A DNA stretch of 64,000 nucleotides from Arthrobacter mangrovi (GTDB lineage: Bacteria; Actinomycetota; Actinomycetes; Actinomycetales; Micrococcaceae). Made by a program: the position numbers and the translations under genes. The stretch lies in the NCBI RefSeq assembly GCF_026011795.1, contig NZ_BRVS01000002.1, positions 124,001-188,000 of the forward strand, read 5' to 3'. This document shows, in pieces, positions 1 through 7,387 of the stretch (positions are counted from its first letter, which is position 1; each line of letters begins with the position of its first letter). The notes beneath the pieces are model-generated. The model made no database searches, was not told the origin of the DNA, and worked only from the letters and a program-made list of their open reading frames with translations.

Positions 1-527
1 GTCTTGAAGTCGATCAGGCAGAGCCGGCCGCCGATCCTTGCCACGAGGTCCATGGTTCCTGCGTAGCCAAGCTCGGTGTTCCACACGGTGATCTCGGGCT
101 CGATTGGTTCGACAGCGTACAGCTCCCACCACTCGTCGAAGCGTGCCGCGAAGGCCTCTTCGCCGTTCGCCTTCAGCGCCTCGCGTGCCTCCGCCATCCG
201 GTGCGGACGTCCAAGCGCCCGCAGCGACACCTGCTCGCAATAGGAATGCACCCGGTCCCCGCGCAGCGCCGCCGCATCCCGGTAGCGTTCCGCGGCGGAC
301 GACGCCTCCTTTGCCAGCGCCCGCAGCTTGGCTGGATTCCCGGCGGCCTCGGCCAGCCTGTGATCCTGTGCCATGGCGGTGGCCGCCATGTGGGAAAACC
401 AACCGCCAAGGTCCGTGGGTGCCTGGGATATCACGGTCGTAATGGAGGGGACACTCGGAAGTTCCGAGGTGGAGCGGGAGTACATCCGTCCGAAATCGGT
501 CTTGTGGGCCAGCGCCGGATCTGTCAT
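1..527 (-). CDS. PD-(D/E)XK nuclease-like protein, C-terminally truncated by window edge
   Basis: This frame reads leftwards off the window, so only the N-terminal ~175 residues are present. They begin MTDPALAHKTDFGRMYSRST. Near the edge the protein has a GTMDL...LCLIDFKT segment, where an Asp is followed after a short beta-hairpin by D-x-K. This is the core of the PD-(D/E)XK (RecB/Cas4-like exonuclease) active site. The preceding helices (a WW-containing stretch and a GYAGT turn) fit the phage-type exonuclease branch. I infer a DNA nuclease or a catalytic-fold relative; the substrate is unknown. The start is uncertain: ATG codons at 539 and 536 lie in the same frame, and none has a strong Shine-Dalgarno. 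Confidence 0.6.
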   Translation of the reverse strand, partial: MTDPALAHKTDFGRMYSRSTSELPSVPSITTVISQAPTDLGGWFSHMAATAMAQDHRLAEAAGNPAKLRALAKEASSAAERYRDAAALRGDRVHSYCEQVSLRALGRPHRMAEAREALKANGEEAFAARFDEWWELYAVEPIEPEITVWNTELGYAGTMDLVARIGGRLCLIDFK

Positions 528-604
528 ACCAAGCATCATCTCAGAGACGACTGACCGTTTCGGGCCGTGCCGCTGGAGGGGCGCCTCGGAGGCCCGCTAC
601 GAAA

Positions 605-645
605 GAGGCCCCCCGCCCAGGCTGCTTGCCTGGGCGGGGGGCCTC
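605..645 (-). terminator. Rho-independent terminator of the minus-strand tRNA-Val
   Basis: This is a perfect 18-bp GC-rich stem (605-622 with 628-645) around a 5-nt loop. On the minus strand it lies just downstream of tRNA-Val(CAC) and is followed by TTTC, so it most likely ends that transcript. It also separates the tRNA from the nuclease-like gene. Confidence 0.8.
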
Positions 646-650
646 CCGCA

Positions 651-725
651 TGGTGGGCGATACTGGGTTCGAACCAGTGACCTCTTCGGTGTGAACGAAG
701 CGCGCTACCACTGCGCCAATCGCCC
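651..725 (-). tRNA. tRNA-Val (anticodon CAC)
   Basis: The minus strand folds into a complete cloverleaf beginning GGGCGATTGG, with a CTTCG/CGAAG anticodon stem around the loop TTCACAC (anticodon CAC) and a TTCGAACC T-loop. The CCA end is encoded (651-653), unlike the Val-GAC copies nearby. It reads valine GTG codons, which are common in this GC-rich genome. Confidence 0.95.
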
Positions 726-762
726 GAGCCGGATCCGGCGTGCGGATCAGCGTCGCTTATGA

Positions 763-790
763 ATGGTAGCCGACAGTTGGCCGTCTGCAA
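763..790 (-). promoter_or_regulatory. Probable sigma-A promoter of tRNA-Val(CAC)
   Basis: On the minus strand a -35 TTGCAG (790-785) and a -10 TACCAT (768-763) are separated by 16 nt. The predicted start falls about 30 nt before the mature tRNA 5' end. The match to the actinobacterial TTGNNN...TANNNT pattern is good, but there is no experimental support. Confidence 0.55.
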
Positions 791-858
791 AAACGGGCAC
801 GCCGTCCATCCCATCGGGCCCCGGCCGCGGCGGCGTCGACGCGCAGCCGCGAACCCGA

Positions 859-886
859 TTGGACGAAGCACGATTCGTCCTATAGA
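859..886 (+). promoter_or_regulatory. Probable sigma-A promoter of the plus-strand tRNA array
   Basis: TTGGAC (859-864), a 16-nt spacer and TATAGA (881-886) lie about 68 nt upstream of the first tRNA-Gly. The spacer also forms a small inverted repeat (GGACGAA at 861-867, TTCGTCC at 874-880). I see no coding potential in the surrounding 726-953 interval. Confidence 0.6.
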
Positions 887-953
887 GTTCTTACTCGTTG
901 GAAATCGCCGAGGTGCTCCGGAGAGACATCGGGACCGGGCGATATCACGACAT

Positions 954-1027
954 GCGGACGTAGCTCAGCTGGCTAGAGCACCACCTTGCCAAGGTGGATG
1001 TCGCGGGTTCGAATCCCGTCGTCCGCT
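954..1027 (+). tRNA. tRNA-Gly (anticodon GCC), copy 1
   Basis: The cloverleaf has a GCGGACG/CGTCCGC acceptor stem and a CCACC-TTGCCAA-GGTGG anticodon arm (GCC), with U as discriminator. No CCA follows, whereas the two later copies encode CCA. It is the first gene of the plus-strand tRNA array. Confidence 0.95.
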
Positions 1028-1081
1028 CGCAAGTCACTGTTTGTGCCAGCTCTGCTGGCCGGTCCTGAATCTGCAGGCCAC

Positions 1082-1152
1082 GGTGGGGTGGCCGAGAGGC
1101 GAGGCAGCGGCCTGCAAAGCCGTATACGCGGGTTCGAATCCCGTCCCCACCT
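1082..1152 (+). tRNA. tRNA-Cys (anticodon GCA)
   Basis: The cloverleaf has a GGTGGGG/CCCCACC acceptor stem. The anticodon loop CTGCAAA gives anticodon GCA, and U is the discriminator. The 71-nt length is normal for tRNA-Cys. CCA is not encoded. It sits between tRNA-Gly copy 1 and the Val/Gly repeats. Confidence 0.95.
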
Positions 1153-1185
1153 CGTATGCAGGTACTACTTGCTTACAACCCTTAC

Positions 1186-1257
1186 GGGCGATTGGCGCAG
1201 CGGTAGCGCGCTTCCCTGACACGGAAGAGGTCACTGGTTCGATCCCAGTATCGCCCA
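1186..1257 (+). tRNA. tRNA-Val (anticodon GAC), copy 1
   Basis: The cloverleaf starts GGGCGATTGG. The anticodon arm CTTCC-CTGACAC-GGAAG gives anticodon GAC, and A is the discriminator. No CCA is encoded. The sequence is identical to the copies at 1415 and 1643. Confidence 0.95.
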
Positions 1258-1289
1258 CGGATGGAGTCCGGTTCCCGGATCCTCTCCAT

Positions 1290-1366
1290 GCGGACGTAGC
1301 TCAGCTGGCTAGAGCACCACCTTGCCAAGGTGGATGTCGCGGGTTCGAATCCCGTCGTCCGCTCCA
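1290..1366 (+). tRNA. tRNA-Gly (anticodon GCC), copy 2
   Basis: The 74-nt body is identical to copy 1 at 954. Here the discriminator T1363 is followed by an encoded CCA (1364-1366). It pairs with the Val-GAC gene upstream as part of the duplicated unit. Confidence 0.95.
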
Positions 1367-1414
1367 CTCCCCCCAAAACCGGCGGCGCTCACCGCTGCCT
1401 CGGTCTTGGATCCC

Positions 1415-1486
1415 GGGCGATTGGCGCAGCGGTAGCGCGCTTCCCTGACACGGAAGAGGTCACTGGTTCGATCCCAGTATCGCCCA
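1415..1486 (+). tRNA. tRNA-Val (anticodon GAC), copy 2
   Basis: Identical to the copy at 1186, with anticodon GAC and no encoded CCA. It begins the second copy of the duplicated Val-Gly unit. Confidence 0.95.
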
Positions 1487-1518
1487 CGGATGGAGCCCGG
1501 TTCCCGGATCCTCTCCAT

Positions 1519-1595
1519 GCGGACGTAGCTCAGCTGGCTAGAGCACCACCTTGCCAAGGTGGATGTCGCGGGTTCGAATCCCGTCGTCCGCTCCA
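1519..1595 (+). tRNA. tRNA-Gly (anticodon GCC), copy 3
   Basis: Identical body to the other Gly-GCC genes, with CCA encoded at 1593-1595. It is the second half of the second duplicated unit. Confidence 0.95.
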
Positions 1596-1642
1596 CTTCG
1601 CACCGCTCCCACGGACCAGCCCGGTCCGCCGGTATCGGACCC

Positions 1643-1714
1643 GGGCGATTGGCGCAGCGGTAGCGCGCTTCCCTGACACGGAAGAGGTCACTGGTTCGAT
1701 CCCAGTATCGCCCA
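1643..1714 (+). tRNA. tRNA-Val (anticodon GAC), copy 3
   Basis: Identical to the copies at 1186 and 1415. It is the last tRNA of the array and is followed immediately by a terminator hairpin. Confidence 0.95.
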
Positions 1715-1722
1715 CTATCTTA

Positions 1723-1753
1723 GGTGGCTCCCAGGTGGAGCCGCCTTTTGTTT
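1723..1753 (+). terminator. Rho-independent terminator of the tRNA array
   Basis: A 9-bp stem with one G-U wobble (1723-1731 with 1737-1745) is followed by TTTTGTTT. It lies 8 nt after the last tRNA-Val, as expected for the end of the tRNA operon. Confidence 0.8.
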
Positions 1754-1867
1754 AGTCTCCCTTTTCCTGTCCGGGTGCCCGGAGGACTACTGCTCGCTGT
1801 CCTTCCGCCTTCCATGGACGGGCAGGCCCTGCCAAGGTGGAAGAATCCACAGGCGACAGGAGAATCC

Positions 1868-2446
1868 ATGGGCGGCAATGCGGAACCCCATGATAATGAG
1901 TTGGACACACTGCTGGCATTCCTGGCCCAGCAACGCTATGTCCTGGAGCTGACGGCCTACGGGCTGGATGAAGACCAGCTTCGGCTCCGGCCGACCGCGG
2001 GCGAATTGAGCATCGGCGGCCTGATTAAGCACGTCAACGCTACCGAAGCCTCGTGGATCGACGTCGTGGAGGGCCGGGAGCGCCGGCAGGACCGGCTAAG
2101 CTACGCAGCTGGTTTCACGTTGCGTGAGGATGAAAGCACCGCGGACCTCTTGAAAGCCTATAAGGCTACCGGGAACCGGACGGAGCAGGTCTGCCGGGCC
2201 CTCGGGGCACTCGACGCGCCGGTGCGGATGCCTGATGACCCCTGGTTCTCCGCTCGGCCCGAGGGCTACAGCCTGCGCTGGATCCTGGCGCATCTGATCG
2301 CGGAGACTGCGCGGCACGCCGGCCACGCGGACATCATCAGGGAGTCCATCGACGGTGCCACGGCTTTCCCGCTCATGGCCGCGGCCGAGCACTGGCCGCC
2401 ATCAGATTGGATGACGCCGTGGACTCCGCCCGAGCGCAGCCGTTGA
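1868..2446 (+). CDS. DinB/DUF664-family protein (mycothiol-transferase fold)
   Basis: This 192-residue protein belongs to the DinB-like four-helix bundle superfamily, to which actinobacterial mycothiol-dependent DUF664 enzymes belong. Visible marks are the N-terminal helix LDTLLAFLAQQRYVLELTAYGLDEDQLRLRP, a family-typical histidine in SIGGLIKHVNATEASW, and a late histidine helix (WILAHLIAETARHAGHADIIRE). These three histidine regions form the usual metal site of the fold. The ATG at 1868 is preferred over upstream in-frame codons because AGGAGA lies just before it. Its substrate cannot be told; thiol transfer to an electrophile is the family-based guess. Confidence 0.75.
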   Translation: MGGNAEPHDNELDTLLAFLAQQRYVLELTAYGLDEDQLRLRPTAGELSIGGLIKHVNATEASWIDVVEGRERRQDRLSYAAGFTLREDESTADLLKAYKATGNRTEQVCRALGALDAPVRMPDDPWFSARPEGYSLRWILAHLIAETARHAGHADIIRESIDGATAFPLMAAAEHWPPSDWMTPWTPPERSR

Positions 2447-2470
2447 CGCTGCGGCTGCCCCGCCTAGGAT
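2443..2470 (+). promoter_or_regulatory. Probable sigma-A promoter of the MT0933-like gene
   Basis: TTGACG (2443-2448), a 16-nt spacer and TAGGAT (2465-2470) overlap the stop codon of the preceding DinB-like gene. The predicted leader of about 40 nt contains an inverted repeat, GGGAAC (2481-2486) and GTTCCC (2492-2497), before a very strong AAAGGAGGT ribosome-binding site. Confidence 0.65.
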
Positions 2471-2517
2471 GGAACCCAAAGGGAACAGACGGTTCCCGCC
2501 GGAGAAAGGAGGTGGCT

Positions 2518-2769
2518 GTGTCTATATTTGACGAGCTCAAGGGCAAGGCCGGAGGGCTGAAGGACAAGGCAGCCGTGCTGGTCGGCAATAACGCGGACAG
2601 CATCAAGGGCGGCATCGGCAAAGTCGGTGACTTCATCGACAACAAGACCGGAGGCAAATACTCCGGACAGGTCGACGGCCTCCAAGCCAAAGCCTCCGAA
2701 CTCATCGACCGGGCGCCGGGGAACAACGGTTCCGGACGCGCCGGCGGGGTAAATCCTCCGGCCTCTTAG
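2518..2769 (+). CDS. MT0933-like antitoxin-family small protein
   Basis: An 83-residue, Lys/Asp-rich helical protein starting VSIFDELKGKAGGLKDKAAVL. It contains a block close to GDFIDNKTGGKYSGQVD, the signature of the mycobacterial Rv0909/MT0933 antitoxin family. In mycobacteria that antitoxin sits next to a START-fold toxin (Rv0910); here no toxin follows, since the next gene is convergent zapE. This copy is therefore an orphan or has taken on a stress-protein role. The GTG at 2518 has an AAAGGAGGT ribosome-binding site at ideal spacing and its own promoter, so high expression is likely. Confidence 0.75.
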   Translation: MSIFDELKGKAGGLKDKAAVLVGNNADSIKGGIGKVGDFIDNKTGGKYSGQVDGLQAKASELIDRAPGNNGSGRAGGVNPPAS

Positions 2770-2790
2770 CTCATTGGGAACGGCAAAGGT

Positions 2791-2827
2791 GGCGCCGGTC
2801 CTGCCGCGAGGCAGTACCGGCGCCTCT
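2791..2827. terminator. Bidirectional terminator between MT0933-like gene and zapE
   Basis: A 9-bp outer stem (2791-2799 with 2816-2824) extends into an inner CTGCC/GGCAG stem (2801-2805 with 2810-2814) and is followed by TCTT. It lies between two convergent genes and can serve both. Confidence 0.7.
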
Positions 2828-2834
2828 TGCATTC

Positions 2835-3872
2835 CTAGGAAGCTTCCCCGGTCATGCCCTCGCGTGCCAAGGCCGTCAGGCGCGAGACCGCGCGGTAATA
2901 CTTCTTCATGTAGCCCCCGGACATCATCTCCGGGGTGAACAGCTCGTCGAAGGGGGCACCGCTGGCGATGATCGGAACATCCTTGTCGTACAGCCTGTCC
3001 GCCAGGACGACGAACCGGAGCGCAACCGACTGTTCCGTAATTGTCGCCACGTTGTGCCAGGCCACCGCGTCGATTCCGTCGATGAACTGCCGGTAGCGGC
3101 TCGGGTGGACGCCCTCAAGGTGGCTGACCAGGTCACTGAACTCGTCGGCGGCGACCACCTGCCCGTCGAAGTCGCTGTACACCCGCCGCTTGAGTTCCTG
3201 GTCGCTCAAGGGAGCGGGAGCGGCCGGCAGTCCGCGGTGGCGGTAGTCTTCGCCGTCGATCCTGATGACATCGAACTGGTCCGCCAGGACCTGGATCTCG
3301 CGCTGGAAGTCGACCGCGGCGAAGCGGCCCTCCCCCAGGGAACCTGGCAGGGTGTTGGAGGTCGCGGCCAGCCTCACACCGGCGTCGGCGAGTTCCCGCA
3401 TGAGCCGCGACATCAGCACGGTGTCGCCCGGATCGTCGAGTTCGAATTCATCGATGCAGACCAGCTTGTAGCTGCTCAGCGCGTCAACGGTCTTACGGAA
3501 GGACAGGGCTCCCACGAGGTTCGTGTACTCGACGAAGGTGCCGAACGCCTTCGGCCCCTCGACGGCGTGCCACAAGGATGCCAGCAAGTGGGTCTTGCCG
3601 ACGCCAAAACCGCCGTCGAGGTAGATGCCGGCCCGGCTGGGTGCCTTCTTGGCTCCGAAGAGCCGCTTGAGTCCGGTCGGGGCGCGATGGTCTGTGGACG
3701 CGGCAAAGTCCTGCAGCGCCTTGACCGCGGCGGCCTGGGACGGCTGCGACGGGTCGGGGCGGTAGCTGGCGAAGGAGACCTCGCCGAAACGCGGCGACGG
3801 GTGGAACCCCTTCAGGAGTTCGTCGACGGAAACCTTCGGGGTCCGGCGGGTTAGCTGTTCGATCTGGGGCAC
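2835..3872 (-). CDS. zapE: Cell division protein ZapE (AFG1-like ATPase)
   Basis: A 345-residue P-loop ATPase of the ZapE/AFG1 family, which in other bacteria acts on the Z-ring and in mitochondria on respiratory-complex turnover. Walker A (GGFGVGKTH) lies near residues 87-95 and Walker B (VCIDEFEL) near 138-145. The family's RFAAVDF and YDKDVPI segments follow. The start is a GTG at 3872. The gene is alone on the minus strand between two plus-strand units and converges on the small antitoxin-like gene. Family assignment is firm; the cellular role in actinobacteria is inferred. Confidence 0.88.
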   Translation of the reverse strand: MPQIEQLTRRTPKVSVDELLKGFHPSPRFGEVSFASYRPDPSQPSQAAAVKALQDFAASTDHRAPTGLKRLFGAKKAPSRAGIYLDGGFGVGKTHLLASLWHAVEGPKAFGTFVEYTNLVGALSFRKTVDALSSYKLVCIDEFELDDPGDTVLMSRLMRELADAGVRLAATSNTLPGSLGEGRFAAVDFQREIQVLADQFDVIRIDGEDYRHRGLPAAPAPLSDQELKRRVYSDFDGQVVAADEFSDLVSHLEGVHPSRYRQFIDGIDAVAWHNVATITEQSVALRFVVLADRLYDKDVPIIASGAPFDELFTPEMMSGGYMKKYYRAVSRLTALAREGMTGEAS

Positions 3873-4066
3873 GTTGGGACGACCAATGCCTTCCTGGGAT
3901 TTGCTCGGCGGTGATTTGCCGCCAGAAAAACGATACGCTACGCCGGCTCCATTGTCGGATTCCTGCCGGACGTTCCGCTTCCTCCGGATGCGGCGGCGGA
4001 AGCTTTTGCCGCAGGCTGTGGTTAGGCTAGGCGGGAGCCCGAATCCCGTTACCCGAAAGGACAGCC

Positions 4067-4972
4067 GTGCCCGTTGCCGCTGAATCCAACGAGAAGTTTG
4101 CCGCCTACGCCGATCCGGAGCGGCTCGTGTCCACCGAATGGCTTGCCGCCAATCTGGACAACGAATCGCTGGTCGTCGTGGAGTCCGACGAGGACATCCT
4201 CCTCTACGAAACCGGCCATATCCCCGGTGCGGTAAAGATCGACTGGCACACCGACCTCAACGACCCGGTGGCCAGGGACTATGTGGACGGGGCCGGGTTC
4301 GCCAAGCTCATGAGCAGCAAAGGCATCTCGCGCGACAGCACCGTGGTCATCTACGGCGACAAGAGCAACTGGTGGGCAGCCTACGCCCTCTGGGTCTTCA
4401 CGCTGTTCGGTCATGAGGACGTCCGCCTGCTGGACGGCGGACGCGACAAGTGGATCGCCGAAGGCCGGGACCTGACCACCGAGGTGCCCCAGCCGGGGTC
4501 TACCGACTACCCCGTCATCGAGCGCAACGACGAGCCCATCCGCGCTTACCTGTCCGACGTCCTGGCGCATTTCGGCAAGCCGCTGATCGACGTTCGCTCT
4601 CCCGAGGAGTACTCGGGCCAGCGCACCACCATGCCGGCCTACCCGGAGGAAGGCGCCCTGCGCGGCGGCCACATCCCGAGCGCCGCATCCGTTCCCTGGG
4701 CCAGGGCTGCTGCCGAGGACGGGACATTCAGGAGCCGCGACGAGCTGGAAGCCATCTACAAGGCAGAAGCCGGGCTCAAGGAAGGGGACGACGTCGTCGC
4801 CTACTGCCGCATCGGGGAACGGTCGAGCCACACCTGGTTTGTCCTCAAGCACCTGCTGGGCTTCGAGAATGTGCGCAACTACGACGGCTCCTGGACGGAG
4901 TGGGGAAATGCCGTCCGCGTCCCGATCGTCAAGGGGTCCGAGCCGGGCGACGCACCGGCCCCGCGGCGCTGA
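4067..4972 (+). CDS. Thiosulfate sulfurtransferase, tandem rhodanese domains
   Basis: A 301-residue two-domain rhodanese that moves sulfane sulfur from a donor such as thiosulfate to an acceptor. The catalytic cysteine is C247 in the loop CRIGERSS of the C-terminal domain. The N-terminal domain has YGDKSNWW (about 96-103) at the equivalent place and lacks the cysteine, so it is structural, as usual in the family. It most resembles actinobacterial CysA2/SseA proteins. The GTG at 4067 follows AAAGGA. The stop lies 14 nt before sufE, so the pair probably works as a sulfur-trafficking unit. Confidence 0.9.
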   Translation: MPVAAESNEKFAAYADPERLVSTEWLAANLDNESLVVVESDEDILLYETGHIPGAVKIDWHTDLNDPVARDYVDGAGFAKLMSSKGISRDSTVVIYGDKSNWWAAYALWVFTLFGHEDVRLLDGGRDKWIAEGRDLTTEVPQPGSTDYPVIERNDEPIRAYLSDVLAHFGKPLIDVRSPEEYSGQRTTMPAYPEEGALRGGHIPSAASVPWARAAAEDGTFRSRDELEAIYKAEAGLKEGDDVVAYCRIGERSSHTWFVLKHLLGFENVRNYDGSWTEWGNAVRVPIVKGSEPGDAPAPRR

Positions 4973-4986
4973 CCGGCGTAGGATGG

Positions 4987-5442
4987 ATGACTGTGACTGA
5001 ACAACAGATCCCGGCGCCGCTGGCGGAAATCATCGACGACTTCCAGGCCATGGAGGAGCCCGACCGCCTGCAGCTTCTGCTGGAATTCTCCCGCTCGCTG
5101 CCGGAACTGCCGGAGCACCTCGCGGACCATCCTGAACTGTTCGAGCAGGTCGTCGAGTGCCAGTCACCGTTGTTCCTGACGCTGGAACTCGGGGACGCTC
5201 CGGAGCAGCCCGTGGAGATCTTCTTCTCTGCTCCCCCGGAGGCCCCGACAACCAGGGGGTTTGCCGCCGTCCTGCACGAGGGCCTCAACGGCCTGCCCGC
5301 TGACGAGATCCTCGCGGTACCGGACGACATGCCGGACCAGCTCGGGCTGACCCGCGCGATTACGCCGCTCCGGATGCGCGGCATGGCGGCAATGCTCGCG
5401 CGGATCAAGCGGCAAATCACCGACGCGCGCTCCGCCGCCTGA
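4987..5442 (+). CDS. sufE: SufE-family sulfur acceptor protein
   Basis: A 151-residue SufE fold with the sulfur-accepting cysteine at C58 in QVVECQSPLFL. SufE takes persulfide from a cysteine desulfurase and stimulates Fe-S cluster assembly. Here it follows a rhodanese gene directly, an arrangement also found in mycobacteria, which suggests it may accept sulfur from the rhodanese. Two starts compete: the ATG at 4987, only 3 nt after AGGA, and the in-frame GTG at 4993 with better spacing. TAGGAT at 4979-4984 could also be a -10 box giving a near-leaderless message from the GTG. Confidence 0.85.
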   Translation: MTVTEQQIPAPLAEIIDDFQAMEEPDRLQLLLEFSRSLPELPEHLADHPELFEQVVECQSPLFLTLELGDAPEQPVEIFFSAPPEAPTTRGFAAVLHEGLNGLPADEILAVPDDMPDQLGLTRAITPLRMRGMAAMLARIKRQITDARSAA

Positions 5443-5456
5443 GCGCGCCGCACCCG

Positions 5457-5948
5457 ATGGCCAAGCGCGCTACCTCCTCCGGGACTCCGGCAACGCTGTT
5501 ACTGGACCAGGCCGGCGTCGCGTACACGCTGCACGGCTACGAGCACGACCCTCGGACGGCCAGCTACGGACTGGAGGCGGCGGAGGCGCTGGGCTTCCCT
5601 CCCGCACGGGTCTTCAAGACGCTGATGGTGAGCACGGGCCCGTCGCTCGGCGTCGCGATTATCCCGGTGGCCACCACCCTCGACCTCAAGGCCTGCGGTG
5701 CGGCCCTGGGCGTGAAGCGCGTCTCCATGGCCGACCCCGCGGTGGCGCAGCGCCGGACGGGATACGTCCTCGGCGGCATCTCGCCGCTCGGCCAGCGGCA
5801 GGCCAGCCCGACCGTCCTTGACGGTTCGGCGCTCGGCTTTCCCACGGTCCTCGTGTCGGCCGGCCGCCGCGGCCTCGACATCGAACTGGCCGCCGGGGAC
5901 CTTATCCGGCTGACCGGCGCCACGGTAGCGGAACTGGGCGCGGGTTAG
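5457..5948 (+). CDS. ybaK: Cys-tRNA(Pro)/Cys-tRNA deacylase YbaK
   Basis: A 163-residue YbaK/EbsC-type deacylase that hydrolyses mischarged Cys-tRNA(Pro) in trans to prolyl-tRNA synthetase. The essential lysine sits in RVFKTLMV (about residue 57). The conserved GYVLGGISPLGQ loop and the final glycine-rich strand (VLVSAGRRGLDIELA) are present, and the length is normal. It lies 14 nt after sufE and is probably cotranscribed. Its TAG stop interlocks with the TAA stop of the convergent hydrolase (5945-5948). Confidence 0.9.
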   Translation: MAKRATSSGTPATLLLDQAGVAYTLHGYEHDPRTASYGLEAAEALGFPPARVFKTLMVSTGPSLGVAIIPVATTLDLKACGAALGVKRVSMADPAVAQRRTGYVLGGISPLGQRQASPTVLDGSALGFPTVLVSAGRRGLDIELAAGDLIRLTGATVAELGAG

Positions 5949-7261
5949 GTGTCCGCCAGCTGCTCTCCGGCGGTGCCATCGGTGCCGGCATGCCCGCCGG
6001 CGGTGGTGCGGCCGGACTGCGCCGGTCCGAGAACCTCGGCCAGCCACTCGGCCACCGTGGACTCCCAGCGTTCCGGGTCGACGTTCCATTCCCTCGTGTG
6101 GCCGGCCCCGGAGAACCGTTCGAAGGTCACTAGCCGCGGATTCTGCTCTGCCAGTTCGGCCGAGGGCCCGTACGGCACGAAGTCGTCGTCCTGGCTGTGC
6201 AGGATCAGCGTAGGCACGCTGAGCTGGTCCGCCCTGTCCACCCAGTTCATCTTGCGCAGGTCCAGGGGCGACGCCAGGCCTGTCAGCAGCCGGCCGGCCT
6301 TGTTGGAAATCAGCCACTGGGTGAAGCGGCCAATGGCGGCCGGGATTCTGTTTAGCCGCGCCTGGTAGGCCAGCACATCGATCCAGTTGATGACCGGCGC
6401 GTCCAGCACCAGGGCACGGATCCGGTTCCGGTGGATGGACTGGTCCGCCGCCTGGAGGCAGATCGCGCCGCCCATCGACCAGCCGAAGAGGACGACGTTG
6501 TGGGCTCCGCGGTCCAGGGCAAAGCCGATCGCCGCTTCCACGTCGAGCCATTCCGTGAGGCCCAGCCCGTACCTGCCGTCCGGCGCCGCCGGTGCCTCGC
6601 CGTCGTTGCGGTAGGAGATCAGCAGCGAGGTCATGCCCAGGTCCTTCGCGGTCCGCACGGCGCGGATGCCCTCGTGCCGGGTGGCACCCCGGCCGTGCAC
6701 CATGATGGCCCAGGTGCGGCTGGCCGCGTCACCGCGGATCAGCCAGGCCGGAGCGTAGCCGCCGTCGACGTCGATCCTGACCTCTTCGTTGGCCAGGCCC
6801 GCGGCGGCCGGATCCGGATAGACCGCGCCGCCCCACCAGCCGCGGCGGGCAGAGCCCAGTTCTCCGCTGTAAACGCGCTCCACGCGGCGCTGCACCGTGC
6901 CGTCCTTCGGCGAGTACGACGTGATCCCGCCGATCCTCGCGTGGCCGCGCCCGCCGTCGAAATAGATGCTGTAGATCCCGGGGGACGTGGTGTCGAGGGC
7001 GGCCGGCAGGATGATCTCCTGATCCTCCCCGCTGCCGACGACGGCGTAGATTTCCAGGTTCTGCTCGTGCTCGCGCACCGGCGTCAGCAACTGCCGCGCG
7101 AAATAGGACGCCAGCCCGGAGCTGGCCGCGGCCAGCACCGATCCCGTCCCGGCACCGATCATGGCGCCCAGGCTGATCCAGCGCACCCACGGCAGGGTCG
7201 CCGCCGCGGCTTCCCCCGCCGCTGACGCCGTCGGTGACTTCCGGGAAACAAACAGGGCCAT
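5945..7261 (-). CDS. Membrane-anchored alpha/beta hydrolase
   Basis: A 438-residue protein with one N-terminal hydrophobic segment (about residues 27-50) followed by a beta-rich domain and a C-terminal alpha/beta hydrolase. The nucleophile elbow is GWSMGG (S262), the acid is in HSQDDDF (about 359) and the histidine in GAGHTREW (H388). The oxyanion region is VHGRGATRHEG. Known relatives are actinobacterial serine hydrolases of uncharacterised specificity; an ester or amide substrate near the membrane is an inference. The ATG at 7261 is chosen because the signal-anchor follows directly; upstream codons in the same frame would extend into the neighbour's promoter. Confidence 0.75.
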   Translation of the reverse strand: MALFVSRKSPTASAAGEAAAATLPWVRWISLGAMIGAGTGSVLAAASSGLASYFARQLLTPVREHEQNLEIYAVVGSGEDQEIILPAALDTTSPGIYSIYFDGGRGHARIGGITSYSPKDGTVQRRVERVYSGELGSARRGWWGGAVYPDPAAAGLANEEVRIDVDGGYAPAWLIRGDAASRTWAIMVHGRGATRHEGIRAVRTAKDLGMTSLLISYRNDGEAPAAPDGRYGLGLTEWLDVEAAIGFALDRGAHNVVLFGWSMGGAICLQAADQSIHRNRIRALVLDAPVINWIDVLAYQARLNRIPAAIGRFTQWLISNKAGRLLTGLASPLDLRKMNWVDRADQLSVPTLILHSQDDDFVPYGPSAELAEQNPRLVTFERFSGAGHTREWNVDPERWESTVAEWLAEVLGPAQSGRTTAGGHAGTDGTAGEQLADT

Positions 7262-7351
7262 GGTTCCATTCTTACCCCACGCGCGATGGTGCGCGGTCCT
7301 CCCCCGCCGAGGCGGCATCGCCTGCGGTACAAGGCGGAAAGTGCCGCCGTA

Positions 7352-7381
7352 TTGTTGGCGGTCGCCGATGCTGGCTACGCT
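7352..7381 (+). promoter_or_regulatory. Probable leaderless promoter of the 162-residue protein gene
   Basis: TTGTTG (7352-7357), an 18-nt spacer and TACGCT (7376-7381) are followed by only 6 nt before the ATG at 7388. The predicted transcript would start on or next to the start codon. Confidence 0.55.
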
Positions 7382-7387
7382 GGGCCC

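Larger units (their letters stand above)
1186..1592 (+). repeat. Tandem duplication of a Val-Gly tRNA unit
   Basis: The block tRNA-Val, a 32-nt spacer and tRNA-Gly at 1186-1363 recurs at 1415-1592, a period of 229 bp. The spacers 1258-1289 and 1487-1518 differ by one base. The segments after each Gly gene are unrelated. The pattern points to a recent unit duplication rather than independent tRNA gains. Confidence 0.85.

Noticed and set aside
954-1714. CRISPR-like or phage attachment repeat
   Set aside because: The repeats are complete tRNA genes with cloverleaf pairing; no spacers of constant size, no cas or integrase genes, and no duplicated tRNA 3' end elsewhere in the window.
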